A DNA stretch of 64,000 nucleotides from Verrucomicrobiaceae bacterium. GTDB lineage: Bacteria; Verrucomicrobiota; Verrucomicrobiia; Verrucomicrobiales; Verrucomicrobiaceae. The position numbers and the translations under genes are program-made. Shown piece by piece: positions 26,242 through 36,148 of the stretch. The stretch lies in NCBI GenBank assembly GCA_947458455.1, contig CANGYJ010000018.1, positions 1-64,000 of the forward strand, read 5' to 3'. A model generated the notes under the pieces. The model saw only the letters and a program-made list of their open reading frames with translations, was not told where the DNA came from and made no database searches. How positions within the stretch are numbered: position 1 is the first letter of the stretch; every line of letters starts with the position of its first letter.

Positions 26242-26422
26242 GACGAAGGACAAAAAGTTCGGGAGAAGAAAAAACGGGAGAACCAACCCAACAATTGAAA
26301 AGTAAGGCAGCCAGTAATGCTTTCCCGCCCCCTTCGCGTCAAGATGTAAGTTCATCGTGAGGACGAACCGCAAGAGATGGTGGCAGCCCCATTACGGAAG
26401 CATGCCAATCCATCCACCTCAA

Positions 26423-27721
26423 TCAGCTCACCAAATGCACCTGCGGGAAGGGCACCACGAACTGCCCTCCACGAGCGAGGAACTCTTTTTCCCGCGTCTT
26501 GAACTCTGGCATGAAATGCCAGGGCAAAACAAGGTAGTAGTCCGGCTTCGCAGCACGAGATTCGTCTTCGGAGATGATCTTCACTCGGCTGCCGATGGTG
26601 AAGCTGCCCCACTTGCGCGGGTTACGGTCGGCGATGGCTGGGAGGATGTCGCCATTGATGCCACAGTATTGGAGGGTGGTATTCCCCTTCGTAGAGGCAC
26701 CGTAGCCGTGAACGAGCTTGCCCTCTGCCTTGGCCTTTTTCAGGAAGGCCTGGAGCTCGTTTTTGATGCGGCGAATATTGGCGCGGAACTCCGCGTAGGG
26801 CGTGTCGGTATCGAGAGCGAGTTCGAACTCGCTCACGCGCAGCTCCTGCACGCGAATGGCGGCCTCGCGGGAGGGTTTGACACGGCCCTGATGAGCCACG
26901 CACAGGCGGAAGCTGCCGCCATTCACGTCGTTGAGATGCACATCGACGACTTCCAAGCCGCATTCGCCAAACAAACGCTCCAAAACGGCCAGCGAGTAGT
27001 ATTCAAGATGCTCGTGGCAGATGGTGTCAAAGCTGTTCACGGCCAGCATGGAGGGCAGATAGCTCTGCTCGAGGATCCAGATGCCGTCGTCCGCGAGCAC
27101 ACTGGCGATGTCCTCCACGAAGGCGCGGGGGCTTTCGAGGTCATAAAACATCGAGATACTCGTCACGACACGTGCTTTTTCCTGCGGATGCACGCGGCGG
27201 AAGGCATCGGCGGAGTAGAAATCGTTCACGACCTCGAAACCACGCTCACGGGCCTTGAGGGCCACGTCAGATGGGTCGATGCCGATGTGACGGAGGCCTT
27301 GCGTTTGGTAGCTGGCGAGCAGCGTCCCGTCGTTGCAGCCGATGTCGAGCACGATGTCCCCTGGGTTGAGCTTCACCGTCTCCTCGGCGAGGGCGGAGAT
27401 GCCAGCGAGGTTGTCCCGCATGGATTGGTTGATGCCGGACTCGTAGTAGTAGCGGTGATACAAGACTTTCGGCGGCACGCTGTGGCGCATCTGCACGAGG
27501 CCACAGGCGTTTTCATCAAGAGCGGGGTCGCAGCGGACGAGGTCGAGCGGGATCTGGCGCTTGATGGTGCCACTGCCGTCTTCACTGACGATGAGGCCGC
27601 CGATGTATTGATCCCCGAGGGCGATCACATCGGTGAAACTGCGGCAGCCACAGATGCGGCAGGTGGTACGGGTGGTCAGGAGCGGTCGGTAAGCAGGCGA
27701 GGCCATCCTTTGAAATGGCAT
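26423..27721 (-). CDS. SAM-dependent C-methyltransferase (three-domain type)
   Basis: A 432-residue protein in the style of deoxysugar C-methyltransferases (TylC3/NovU-like). A zinc-binding N-terminal domain (CRICGCRSF at the start, with later Cys/His ligands) precedes a Rossmann methyltransferase domain with VLDIGCNDGTLLASY (about residue 135) and a C-terminal domain with VHGYGASTKGNTTLQYCGI. SAM binding is clear; the substrate is probably a nucleotide sugar, judged from family. Starts at 27721 and 27706 are both possible. Its place between acpS and bamA suggests co-transcription with the envelope cluster. Confidence 0.85.
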   Translation of the reverse strand: MPFQRMASPAYRPLLTTRTTCRICGCRSFTDVIALGDQYIGGLIVSEDGSGTIKRQIPLDLVRCDPALDENACGLVQMRHSVPPKVLYHRYYYESGINQSMRDNLAGISALAEETVKLNPGDIVLDIGCNDGTLLASYQTQGLRHIGIDPSDVALKARERGFEVVNDFYSADAFRRVHPQEKARVVTSISMFYDLESPRAFVEDIASVLADDGIWILEQSYLPSMLAVNSFDTICHEHLEYYSLAVLERLFGECGLEVVDVHLNDVNGGSFRLCVAHQGRVKPSREAAIRVQELRVSEFELALDTDTPYAEFRANIRRIKNELQAFLKKAKAEGKLVHGYGASTKGNTTLQYCGINGDILPAIADRNPRKWGSFTIGSRVKIISEDESRAAKPDYYLVLPWHFMPEFKTREKEFLARGGQFVVPFPQVHLVS

Positions 27722-27754
27722 CCCGTGCCTACCTTGTCCAGCCAGAAGGCAGGA

Positions 27755-28132
27755 TTAACTTCCCTCCAGGATCACTTGGGCCATCGCATGCTCCTTGATG
27801 TGCGAGAGCGAGAGATGCGCCCGGAGGCCCGAGGTGAGCTTGGCGGCATTTTGATGGAAAAGAAGGCCGGGGCGGCCGGATTCGGCACGAGTGACCTCGA
27901 TGTCCGTCCAGTTCACCCCGGCCTCGGACCACAAACCAGTGCCGAGAGCCTTCGCAGCGGCTTCTTTGGCGGCAAAACGAGCGGCGTAATGCATCGCCGG
28001 ATCGGCGCAGGCATCGCAGTAGGCGATCTCGCCTGCGGTGAAGGTGCGCTGCTTGAAGCGCTCGGCATGCCGCTCCAGCAGCTCACGGATGCGAGCCACC
28101 TCGACGAGGTCGATGCCAGTGCCGGTGATCAT
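27755..28132 (-). CDS. acpS: Holo-[acyl-carrier-protein] synthase
   Basis: A 125-residue AcpS that moves 4'-phosphopantetheine from CoA to apo-ACP. Diagnostic motifs are MITGTGIDLVEVARIRELL with the metal Asp, and ARFAAKEAAAKALGTG with the catalytic Glu/Lys. Its ATG overlaps the pdxJ stop by 4 bases (ATGA), indicating translational coupling, a common gene pair in bacteria. Confidence 0.95.
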   Translation of the reverse strand: MITGTGIDLVEVARIRELLERHAERFKQRTFTAGEIAYCDACADPAMHYAARFAAKEAAAKALGTGLWSEAGVNWTDIEVTRAESGRPGLLFHQNAAKLTSGLRAHLSLSHIKEHAMAQVILEGS

Positions 28133-28884
28133 TTCGCAGGATAGGTAGCCATGACGGCGAGCATTTCCTTCACCGCCGCTTCGAGACCGATGAAAATAGC
28201 TCGCGAGACGATGTGGTGACCAATATTCAACTCCACCAGGTGCGGCACGGGCCACAGGTCCGGCAGATTCGAGGTGGTCAAACCGTGACCGGCATTGATT
28301 TGAAGGCCTAGGGACTTTCCGAGCGCTGCGGCAGCCTGGAGACGCGCCACCTCCGAGGCACGCTCGACCCCGACGTGGTTCGCGAAGGTGCCCGTGTGCA
28401 GCTCAATCATACTGGCACCGATCTCCGCACTTGCCAGCACCTGAGCCGGATCTGGGTCGATGAACATGCTGACGCGGGTTCCATTGGCTTCGAGAGCGCG
28501 TACCGTGGTCTTGAGGGCTTCTCGCTGCCCTGCCACATCCAGCCCGCCTTCGGTGGTGACCTCTTCGCGGTTCTCCGGCACCATGCAGACGAAGTCAGGC
28601 TTTGCTTTCAAGGCGATCTCGAGAATCTCGGCAGTATTGCCCATCTCGAGGTTCATCTTCGTTTGGATCTCCTGACGCAGTAAAAACACATCCGCGTCCT
28701 GGATGTGACGGCGATCCGCCCGCAGGTGGATGGTGATCGAATGCGCCCCGGCCTGCTCGGCGAGCAAGGCGGCGGCAAGCACGGAGGGCTCCGCGTTCGG
28801 CGATTCGAGCATCTGCCGGTAACGGGCCTGACGCAGGGTGACGACGTGATCAACATTCACGCCCAGAAGGAGGTTGGATGGCAT
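28129..28884 (-). CDS. pdxJ: Pyridoxine 5'-phosphate synthase
   Basis: A 251-residue PdxJ that condenses 1-deoxyxylulose-5-phosphate with 3-amino-1-hydroxyacetone phosphate to make pyridoxine 5'-phosphate. A TIM barrel with LLLGVNVDHVVTLRQARY at the N-terminus, AGAHSITIHLRADRRHIQDAD, MVPENREEVTTEGGLD and INAGHGLTTSNL. It is the first gene of the minus-strand cluster; a 140-bp divergent spacer to the next plus-strand gene should hold its promoter. Confidence 0.96.
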   Translation of the reverse strand: MPSNLLLGVNVDHVVTLRQARYRQMLESPNAEPSVLAAALLAEQAGAHSITIHLRADRRHIQDADVFLLRQEIQTKMNLEMGNTAEILEIALKAKPDFVCMVPENREEVTTEGGLDVAGQREALKTTVRALEANGTRVSMFIDPDPAQVLASAEIGASMIELHTGTFANHVGVERASEVARLQAAAALGKSLGLQINAGHGLTTSNLPDLWPVPHLVELNIGHHIVSRAIFIGLEAAVKEMLAVMATYPAK

Positions 28885-29027
28885 GGGAGCCGCTCATTTA
28901 GCGCATCGCGCCGAACTTGACGGAAAATTTTCAGGCAAAATGTAACGTTCGCCCCAAGAATCCGAATGCACTAAACGTCCTCGCGTCACAGCGTGCTCTC
29001 GATCCCCACCTCAGAAACCTCCCGATC

Positions 29028-29936
29028 ATGAAATCCCTCTTCATCACCCTCCTTGTCCTCGGCGGAGCCTTTGCAGCCTACGATTATTTCCTCGCTCCCC
29101 CCGGCTCAAAGATCATCTTCACGGAGCTAAATCCGCCACCTAAACCCACAACCATCGTCGAGGCTGCGCCTGAAACCGAAAAGCCAGCTGAGGCCCCGCC
29201 ACCCGCCCCCGAACCGGAGACCCCGAAGCCCGTCGAAGCCCCCAAAATGGTCGAAACCGCTCCCGCTGCCCCTGCGGCCCCAAAAGCCGGCTCCATTGAG
29301 GCTTTGACGAATAACTGGGCGAACATCCCGCCCACCGCCTTCCCCCGCGAAGTCACTCTTTTGAAGGATGCCGAGTTCAAAATGGCCGTCGGCGGCTCCA
29401 AAGTCACCGCCGGGCGCAAAGTCCAGGCCATCGCCTTCAAGCAAGGTATGCTCGCCCTGATCCCCTCAGCAGGTTCCCCAGCCAAAGCCATCGTCTCCAT
29501 CGACGATACCGATCTCAAGCAAGTGCTCACCGGCATCTACGAGAAGTGGAAAGTGGCCCGCGCCGAATATCTCAGCAAAAACGCCGCGCAGCGACAGGAG
29601 GTAGCCTCCGCCGTACGTGCCGAAAGCAGCACCGCGAACAACAACCGCGCCGAGGCAGACGAGACAGGCAAACCCATCCGCAGTGATGACCGCAGCTACC
29701 CGCTGCTGCTTTCCAGCATCCGCCGCGGCCAGGTGACGGACATCAAACCGGATAAGATCATCTCCTGGGGCGAGCCAAATCCCACCAAGGTCCAGGGCAA
29801 GGACGGCTGGGCCATCAAGGTCGAGTATCAGGCCGAAACCATCTTCGGCCTCCAAGCCGTGGAAGTTCAGGCCCTCGTCGTCAACGGCCGTGTACAGGGC
29901 TGGTTTTATACCGGCAGCGGCGAAGAAGTGCCGTAA
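29028..29936 (+). CDS. Membrane-anchored hypothetical protein with Pro/Ala/Glu linker
   Basis: A 302-residue product with one N-terminal transmembrane or signal segment (SLFITLLVLGGAFAAYDYFLA), then a linker of ~50 residues dominated by proline, alanine and glutamate, then a soluble domain from ~95 with alternating strands (ANIPPTAFPREVTLLKDAEF, DGWAIKVEYQAETIFGLQAV). The linker probably spans the periplasm. The family is not recognised. It faces a convergent FHA-cyclase gene with an 8-bp gap. Confidence 0.7.
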   Translation: MKSLFITLLVLGGAFAAYDYFLAPPGSKIIFTELNPPPKPTTIVEAAPETEKPAEAPPPAPEPETPKPVEAPKMVETAPAAPAAPKAGSIEALTNNWANIPPTAFPREVTLLKDAEFKMAVGGSKVTAGRKVQAIAFKQGMLALIPSAGSPAKAIVSIDDTDLKQVLTGIYEKWKVARAEYLSKNAAQRQEVASAVRAESSTANNNRAEADETGKPIRSDDRSYPLLLSSIRRGQVTDIKPDKIISWGEPNPTKVQGKDGWAIKVEYQAETIFGLQAVEVQALVVNGRVQGWFYTGSGEEVP

Positions 29937-29944
29937 CAAGCCGC

Positions 29945-30868
29945 TCAGAGCGAGAGCGTCGGCGCATCAATCAGGGAATAAACCTCGACGGGATCCGGCT
30001 GACCTTTGACGGGGTGGATACCGGCGTTTTGAAAGAGGCTGAGGCCCTCCGCCCAGCCTTCGAGGAAGGGGGCACCTGCGAGCACGGGGACCTGGAGCTT
30101 CCGGGTGAGGCTCTCGATACGGAAGGTGACATTCACCGCCTCGCCGACGGCGGTGGTCATGCCACGGCCCATGGCTCCGAGAGCCACATCACCAATGTGC
30201 AGGCCGATGTGGCAAAAGACTTCGAGATTCATGTTTTCCTTGAGCCACTTGCGCTTCGGCGAGTTGGCGGCCTCGGCAGCACTCAGGATTTTGGCGGCCT
30301 CGGTGGCCTTTGCCCGAATGTCCGGCGCATCGCCATGCCAGTAGGCAAAGACGCCATCGCCGATGAATTTGTCGATCACGGCCCCACGGCTTTTCAGCAC
30401 CAGCTCGCACTGCGCATACCATTCACGCAGCATGGCGGCCACTTCCTCGGCACTGAGCTGGGCGGAGATGGCCGTGAAATTTCTCAAATCACCCACGAGC
30501 AGTGTGGCCTTCACCGTCTTCACCGGAAGGGCGATCGTGTGCAGCGCCTGAGTGGAGGAGGCTACCGTGAAGCCGCTGCCGCCTTCCTCGTCGTTGTCGA
30601 AAACAAAACTGCTCGTGCCGAATTGCACGCGGTCACCATGACGCAGGGCTCGGGCGGTGCTCACCGCCACGTCGTTCACAAAGCTGCCATTGGCACTGCC
30701 TAGATCGGAAATCCAGAACAGCGAGCCATCCCGGCGGATGGTGGCGTGCTGGCGTGACACACCGCCGTCCAGCAGCCGGATGGTCGAATCCGGGCTGCGT
30801 CCGATCATGTTGTAGTCCTCGAGAGCGATCTCGAGTTCCTTCTCCAGTGAAGTTAGTTTAGCAGGCAT
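29945..30868 (-). CDS. FHA-domain class III adenylate/guanylate cyclase
   Basis: A 307-residue protein with an FHA domain (residues ~15-90; IGRSPDSTIRLLDGGVSRQHA) that binds phosphothreonine peptides, joined to a class III nucleotidyl cyclase domain (~118-290). The cyclase shows VGDLRNFTAIS with the first metal Asp, KFIGDGVFAYW with the second, and AVGEAVNVTFRIE with the transition-state Asn/Arg. No membrane segment is seen. It likely makes cAMP or cGMP under control of a Ser/Thr kinase. The MscS gene of this window carries a cyclic-nucleotide domain that could respond to such a signal (inference only). Confidence 0.88.
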   Translation of the reverse strand: MPAKLTSLEKELEIALEDYNMIGRSPDSTIRLLDGGVSRQHATIRRDGSLFWISDLGSANGSFVNDVAVSTARALRHGDRVQFGTSSFVFDNDEEGGSGFTVASSTQALHTIALPVKTVKATLLVGDLRNFTAISAQLSAEEVAAMLREWYAQCELVLKSRGAVIDKFIGDGVFAYWHGDAPDIRAKATEAAKILSAAEAANSPKRKWLKENMNLEVFCHIGLHIGDVALGAMGRGMTTAVGEAVNVTFRIESLTRKLQVPVLAGAPFLEGWAEGLSLFQNAGIHPVKGQPDPVEVYSLIDAPTLSL

Positions 30869-31003
30869 GGGCGGGGTGAATTACGCGGTATCCTTCAAGC
30901 AACTCGCACGCCGGAAGTCAAGCCCCCTCCCATTCATTTTGGAGAGCAGCCTCGAAACAAAGCTCAAATTGCACCCTCGCATCTCCCACGGCAGGATCTG
31001 CCA

Positions 31004-31708
31004 ATGCCTTTGCGCCTCTTTTTCGCCTTGATCGCCCTTTCCGGCCTGCTGCGCGCCCACAACGTGCCCAGCATGACCATCGAAACGCGTTTCAAACAGA
31101 ACGGAAACTTCGATCTCACGATCAATTTCGATCCCCGCACCTTTCTGGCCGCTGATCCACGCACGCTCCCGCCCGTGGCCGGCTCCTGGTTTTCTGATCA
31201 ATCCCCCGAGCAAGCCGCCGCCACCCTCGAAAAAGCCCGCGATTACCTCCGCCAATCCGTGGGCTTCATTTTCAATGGTCGTCCCATCCCGCTGCCCGAA
31301 CTCACCCTCCAGCCCATCGACGGCGCGGACAACACCCCGCTCAAGCCGGATACGCAGGAACTTCACCTGCTCGCTAAATGCGCCGCTCCCGTGCCGGATG
31401 GAGCCACCGAGTTCCAAATCGCCTTCGCCAAAGCCGCCGCCATCGACCTCATCCTACTCAACGCCCTCGCAAGTGCCGCCGAGCGTCGCCCCCAGGTACT
31501 CTTCCCCGGCGAAACGAGCCGCCCCTTCGTCTTCCGCCCCGCCCCGCCACCTCCGCCCGTAGCCGCCGCCGCTCCCGAACGCTCCACGACCTCCATCATC
31601 CTCTTCTTCATCACCGCCACCGCCGTCTTCATCGGCTGGCGATTGCTCAGTAAATACCGCCACTTTCACCGAGGCCATAAAAAGCCGAGGAATCGAAAAC
31701 CTGAGTAA
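31004..31708 (+). CDS. Secreted hypothetical protein with C-terminal membrane anchor
   Basis: A 234-residue product with a signal peptide (PLRLFFALIALSGLLRAHNVP), a soluble region of ~150 residues likely rich in beta strands (MTIETRFKQNGNFDLTINFDP), a proline-rich spacer near 185 and a C-terminal transmembrane helix (SIILFFITATAVFIGW) followed by a basic tail. The layout suggests a periplasmic domain held in the inner membrane. I do not recognise the family. Confidence 0.65.
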   Translation: MPLRLFFALIALSGLLRAHNVPSMTIETRFKQNGNFDLTINFDPRTFLAADPRTLPPVAGSWFSDQSPEQAAATLEKARDYLRQSVGFIFNGRPIPLPELTLQPIDGADNTPLKPDTQELHLLAKCAAPVPDGATEFQIAFAKAAAIDLILLNALASAAERRPQVLFPGETSRPFVFRPAPPPPPVAAAAPERSTTSIILFFITATAVFIGWRLLSKYRHFHRGHKKPRNRKPE

Positions 31709-31754
31709 AGATGCCGGTTTGACACCTCGTCACCCGGAAGGCATCGTGGGCGGC

Positions 31755-32473
31755 ATGCCCCCTACCAAGACCACCTCCACGCCGCCCTCGAGTGGCTCCG
31801 GCGAATGGACGCCGGAGCGGGTGGAACGCATGCGCAGGCAGGATCAGGCGAGTTCGCGAATCCGTCGTCAATTCGGCCAGATCGTGACGGGGCCAGATCA
31901 CTGGAGGCGTTCGCTCGCCAATGTGGCTGCATCCTCGGCTACGGTTGGCTGATCTCGCTTGATCAGCGAGATGGTGGCCAGCAACACGAGACTTATGTCG
32001 ATCTGAATGCCCCTTCGTGGCGCATCAAGATCACCGGCCCCAATTTAGTTCTCATCAGTGGACGGCGGCGCATCCCAGAGATCACCGCGCTCGAATACCT
32101 TCAAAGCTGCCACCTCGCGAACCTCGTCTTTGGCGATCACATCGAGTTCCTTGGCGTCATTCCCACCGAGGAAGGTCCGCGCCTCGTCATCCGCCAGCCG
32201 GAAGTCGAGGCCGCCGATGTCGAAAATCCACATCCGATGAAGCCCGCCATCAATCGCTGGCTCCGCAGCGTCGGCTTTGAATACGACGAAGGTGCCTGAA
32301 CACGCGAAAGCGATCTCGTGGTCGTCTCCGATGAGCATGAGGGCAATTTCATCCTCGCAGAGGAAGGCATCCGCCCCATCGACCTCCATCTCAGCCGCCT
32401 CGCCTGGGCCAGCGGCGAAGTCATTCCATGGGAGCAAAATCCAGCCAATCCGCACCGGGCTTCCGCCTTGTGA
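31755..32473 (+). pseudogene. Broken polyvalent-protein-kinase-like gene
   Basis: Three pieces of one gene are visible. The N-terminal part is in one frame from ATG 31755 (EWTPERVERMRRQDQASSRI). From about 31890 the frame changes to one that reads LEAFARQCGCILGYGWLISL, then a kinase-like fold (VFGDHIEFLGVIPTEEGPRLVIRQP). At 32297-32299 TGA interrupts this frame, yet it continues with SDLVVVSDEHEGNFILAEEG and IRPIDLHLSRL, which is the usual catalytic-loop and metal Asp region of these proteins, to a stop at 32473. So there is one frameshift and one nonsense change (probably Trp to stop). The intact family is found on mobile elements. Confidence 0.65.
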
Positions 32474-32567
32474 AAAACTCCTGCTATCCCTCCCCGCCGT
32501 ACTCGCTAAAACTGGCAGACCCGCCCGAAAATTCGTCCTTCGGATTTCGTCATTCGTCTTTCCCCTC
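32474..32567. repeat. Short dispersed-repeat words before dnaE
   Basis: The 94-bp gap before dnaE contains gaaaattcgtccttcggatttcgtcattcg-type words; on the opposite strand these read gaatgacgaa, the same word that recurs at 13200-13245 before the Rpn gene. No clear promoter motif or ribosome binding site is seen next to the dnaE ATG. Confidence 0.4.
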
Positions 32568-35500
32568 ATGTCTTCCTCCTTCGTTCATCTCCATCTGCAC
32601 TCCGAATACTCGCTGCTCGACGGCGCGGTGCGGATCGAGCAGCTGATGAAGCAGGCGCAGAAGTTCGGCATGCCGGCCGTGGGCCTCACCGATCACGGGA
32701 ACCTCTTTGGAGCCATCGACTTTTACATGGCGGCGGCCAAAACGAAGCCCAAGCTCAAAAAGGGCGAAGAAGCCACGCCGGAGCAGCTCGCCAAAATCGT
32801 GAAGCCCATCCTCGGCTGCGAGATCTACCTCGCGCCAGGCTCCATGCACGAGAAGCAAGAGGTGCCAGGCCGCAAACGAGCTTCCCACCTCACCCTGCTG
32901 GCCGCCACGAACGAGGGCTTCGACAATCTGAGCAAACTCGTCACCAAAGGCCACCTCGACGGCCAATGGTACAAGCCCCGCGTCGATAAAGACGTGCTCC
33001 GCGAGCATTCAAAGGGCATCATCTGCCTCAGCGGCTGCATCAATGGCGAAATCAATGAGTTCCTGCTCTCCGACCGCAAGGACGAGGCGGAAAGGAGCCT
33101 CCAGGACTTCCGCGACATCTACGGACCGGAGAATTTTTTCCTCGAAATCCAGGATCACAACACCGAGGCGCAGCGCAAAAGCGCCCGTCAGATGATCGAA
33201 TGGGGCAAGCAATATGGCCTGCGCACCGTCGCCACCAATGACGTGCACTTTTTGAACCGCGAGGACCATGAGTCGCACGACATCATGATCTGCATCGGCA
33301 CCGGAGCCAGCATCTACGACCAGAGTCGCATGACCTACTCTCCGGAGGTCTATTTCAAAAGTGCGGAAGAGATGCGTGCCCTCTTCGCCGAGGTGCCGGA
33401 TGCCTGCGATGCCACGCTCGATATCGCCGAGCGCTGCGAGGTGAAAATCCATCTCGATTCCACCTCCATCGACCGCTATCCGCAGTATCCCATGCCCGAT
33501 GGTGGCGACCGCGCCGAATACCTGCGCCGCCTCACCCTGGAAGGCCTGGAGCGCCGCTACGGCCGCGACCGCGCATTGAATGACGAGGCGCTGCATCAGC
33601 GCATGGAGGTGGAGCTGGCCTTGCTCAATGAAAAGAACTTCACCAGCTACTTCCTCATCGTCTGGGACTTCATCAACTGGGCACGCGAGCACGACATCCC
33701 CGTCGGCCCCGGTCGTGGTTCCGCTGCTGGATCACTCGTCGCCTTCTGCCTCGGCATCACGGACATCGATCCGCTGCGCTTTGAGCTCGTGTTCGAGCGA
33801 TTCCTCAATCCTGAGCGTGTGTCGCCTCCCGATATCGACATCGACTTCTGCCAGACACGCCGCCCGGAGGTCATCCAATACGTCCGCGAAAAATACGGCG
33901 ACCTCAGCGTCTGCCACATCATCACCTTTGGCACCATGGGCGCCAAATCCGTCATCCGCGATGTCGGCCGCGTGCTCGGCTGGAGCTATGGCGATAGCGA
34001 TGCGCTATCGAAGATGATCCCGAACGAGCTCAACATCGACCTCGAAGAGTCGGTGAAGAAAAACCCCGAGCTCGCCGCGAAACTCGAAGCCGATGGCAAT
34101 GCGCAGGAGCTTTGGCGTCACGCCACCTTCCTCGAAGGCCTTACACGCGGCACCGGCGTCCACGCCGCTGGCGTCGTCATCGGAGATCGCAGGCTCGACA
34201 ACTTCATCGCCCTCACGCGAGACAAGGAAGAAGCCATCCTCTCGCAATACGCGATGAAGCCGCTCACCGAGCTGGGCATGCTCAAGATGGACTTCCTCGG
34301 CCTCAAAACGCTGACGGTCATCCACGAGGCCGAGTACTGGATCAGCAAACGCATCTATGGGTTCAAAGTGTCCGAAGCGCCGCTCGACGACCTCAAGACC
34401 TTCGAAATCATCAAGCGTGGCGAAACCGTCGCCGTCTTCCAGATGGAATCTGGCGGCATGGTGAATACCTGCAAACAGCTCGGGCCGGACACCATCGAGG
34501 AAATCATCGCTATTCTCGCCCTGTATCGTCCGGGGCCGATGCAGTTCATTCCCGACTACATCAAACGCAAAAAGGGCGAAGAGAAGGTCGAATACCCACA
34601 TCCGCTGCTCGAAAAGATCGCCAAGGAGACCTACGGCATCTTGGTTTATCAGGAGCAGGTCATGCAGGCCGCGAACGTGCTCGCGGGCTTCTCCCTCGGC
34701 GGCGCTGACATGCTGCGCCGCGCCATGGGTAAGAAGGACGCCGCCGAAATGGCCCGCCAGCGACTCATCTTCGTCGAAGGCTGCCTCAAAACGAACGGCA
34801 TCGCCGAAAAGCAGGCCAACGCCGTCTTCGACTTGCTCGAAAAATTCGCCCAATACGGCTTCAACAAGTCGCACTCCGCCGCTTACGGGATCGTCACCTA
34901 CCGCACGGCGTATTTGAAGGCCAATTTCCCCGTCGAATTCATGGCGGGCGTGCTCAGCTACGAAATCAGCAATCCCGACAAGATCGCCAATTTCGTCAGC
35001 GAGTGCTTCGAAATGGGCATCAAGGTGCTGCCGCCGGACATCAACAAGTCTGCACTGAAGTTCGCCCCCGAACGTTTCGAAACCGATGGCATCCATCCCA
35101 ACGCCATTCGTTACGGCCTCAGCGCCGTCAAAAACGTCGGCGAAGGGGCGATGGAAGCCGCGATCGCCGAACGGGAGAAAAACGGCCCCTTCACCAGCCT
35201 CGAAGATTTCGCCGCCCGGCTCGACAACCGCGCCGTGAACAAAAAGCTCATGGAAGCGCTGGTGAAAGCGGGAGCCTTCGACTTCACCGGCGAGCTTCGC
35301 GCCGTCATGTTTGCCAAACTGGAGCAGGTCCTCGCTTCGGCGGCCTCCATGCAAAAAGACAAAAAGGCAGGCCAGGGTGGCCTCTTTGACGATTTCGACC
35401 TCGGGAAACCCAAAGCGAAGAAAAACGAGGCTTCGGTTCCCTCACTCGTCTGGACCACCGATGAAGTCCTCGCTTTTGAAAAGGAGCTTTTGGGCTTCTA

Positions 35501-36137
35501 CGTCAGCGGTCACCCGCTCGACAGCTACCGCGGCCATTTCGACAGCGTCAAGCTCACCAAGATCGCCGCCATCGAGGAGATCGATACGAAGGAAAAAGCC
35601 TCCACGATCACCATCGCCGGCATTTTGAGCCAGCTCGAGGTGCGCTACTCCAAAAAAGACAATCGCCCCTTCGCTACCTTCAAGGTGGAAGACTTCACCG
35701 GCGTGCAGGAAATGATGTGCTGGAGCGACGACTACGAAAAGCTCAAGGAAGTGCTCGCCAACGGTGCAGTCATGGCTTTTCGCGTCCGCGTCAGCAAGGA
35801 TCAAAAGACCGATGGCAACCGCGTCACCTGCAACAACGCCTCCATCCTCAAACCCAAAGCCGCCAAACCCCGCCACGCTGGCGATCCTGATCCTTCTCTA
35901 CCGCCTCCACCCAAGCCCCCTGCCCCGCCCAAACCCATCGTGTTGAAGCTCAACACCCGCCAGCACGATGAAACCGACCTCGAACGCATCCAGGAAGTTC
36001 TCGCCCAGTTTCCCGGCACGCTGCCCGTCTTCCTCGAAATCTCCCAAAACGGCCACAAAGCCCGCCTCGAACTCGATCCATCTTTCCACGTCACCCCAGG
36101 CCCCGATTTGCGCCGTGCGCTGACTGTTTGGACGTGA
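32568..36137 (+). CDS. dnaE: DNA polymerase III alpha subunit
   Basis: A 1189-residue DnaE1-type replicative polymerase. The N-terminal PHP domain starts [17 protein letters not shown]. The palm holds the catalytic aspartates in [18 protein letters not shown] (about residue 425) and the third in [13 protein letters not shown] (about 575). Fingers, a helix-hairpin-helix region, and an OB fold ([22 protein letters not shown], about 1015) follow. The length is close to the 1160 residues of E. coli. The ATG at 32568 puts the PHP motif at the usual position; the frame is open upstream through the pseudogene but is not coding there. Confidence 0.97.
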   Translation: MSSSFVHLHLHSEYSLLDGAVRIEQLMKQAQKFGMPAVGLTDHGNLFGAIDFYMAAAKTKPKLKKGEEATPEQLAKIVKPILGCEIYLAPGSMHEKQEVPGRKRASHLTLLAATNEGFDNLSKLVTKGHLDGQWYKPRVDKDVLREHSKGIICLSGCINGEINEFLLSDRKDEAERSLQDFRDIYGPENFFLEIQDHNTEAQRKSARQMIEWGKQYGLRTVATNDVHFLNREDHESHDIMICIGTGASIYDQSRMTYSPEVYFKSAEEMRALFAEVPDACDATLDIAERCEVKIHLDSTSIDRYPQYPMPDGGDRAEYLRRLTLEGLERRYGRDRALNDEALHQRMEVELALLNEKNFTSYFLIVWDFINWAREHDIPVGPGRGSAAGSLVAFCLGITDIDPLRFELVFERFLNPERVSPPDIDIDFCQTRRPEVIQYVREKYGDLSVCHIITFGTMGAKSVIRDVGRVLGWSYGDSDALSKMIPNELNIDLEESVKKNPELAAKLEADGNAQELWRHATFLEGLTRGTGVHAAGVVIGDRRLDNFIALTRDKEEAILSQYAMKPLTELGMLKMDFLGLKTLTVIHEAEYWISKRIYGFKVSEAPLDDLKTFEIIKRGETVAVFQMESGGMVNTCKQLGPDTIEEIIAILALYRPGPMQFIPDYIKRKKGEEKVEYPHPLLEKIAKETYGILVYQEQVMQAANVLAGFSLGGADMLRRAMGKKDAAEMARQRLIFVEGCLKTNGIAEKQANAVFDLLEKFAQYGFNKSHSAAYGIVTYRTAYLKANFPVEFMAGVLSYEISNPDKIANFVSECFEMGIKVLPPDINKSALKFAPERFETDGIHPNAIRYGLSAVKNVGEGAMEAAIAEREKNGPFTSLEDFAARLDNRAVNKKLMEALVKAGAFDFTGELRAVMFAKLEQVLASAASMQKDKKAGQGGLFDDFDLGKPKAKKNEASVPSLVWTTDEVLAFEKELLGFYVSGHPLDSYRGHFDSVKLTKIAAIEEIDTKEKASTITIAGILSQLEVRYSKKDNRPFATFKVEDFTGVQEMMCWSDDYEKLKEVLANGAVMAFRVRVSKDQKTDGNRVTCNNASILKPKAAKPRHAGDPDPSLPPPPKPPAPPKPIVLKLNTRQHDETDLERIQEVLAQFPGTLPVFLEISQNGHKARLELDPSFHVTPGPDLRRALTVWT

Positions 36138-36148
36138 CCCTTCTTCTC

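Noticed and set aside
26357-28144. 595-residue open frame on the plus strand
   Set aside because: Antisense to the C-methyltransferase and acpS, both of which have clear family motifs.
34005-35354. 449-residue open frame on the minus strand
   Set aside because: Antisense shadow of dnaE.
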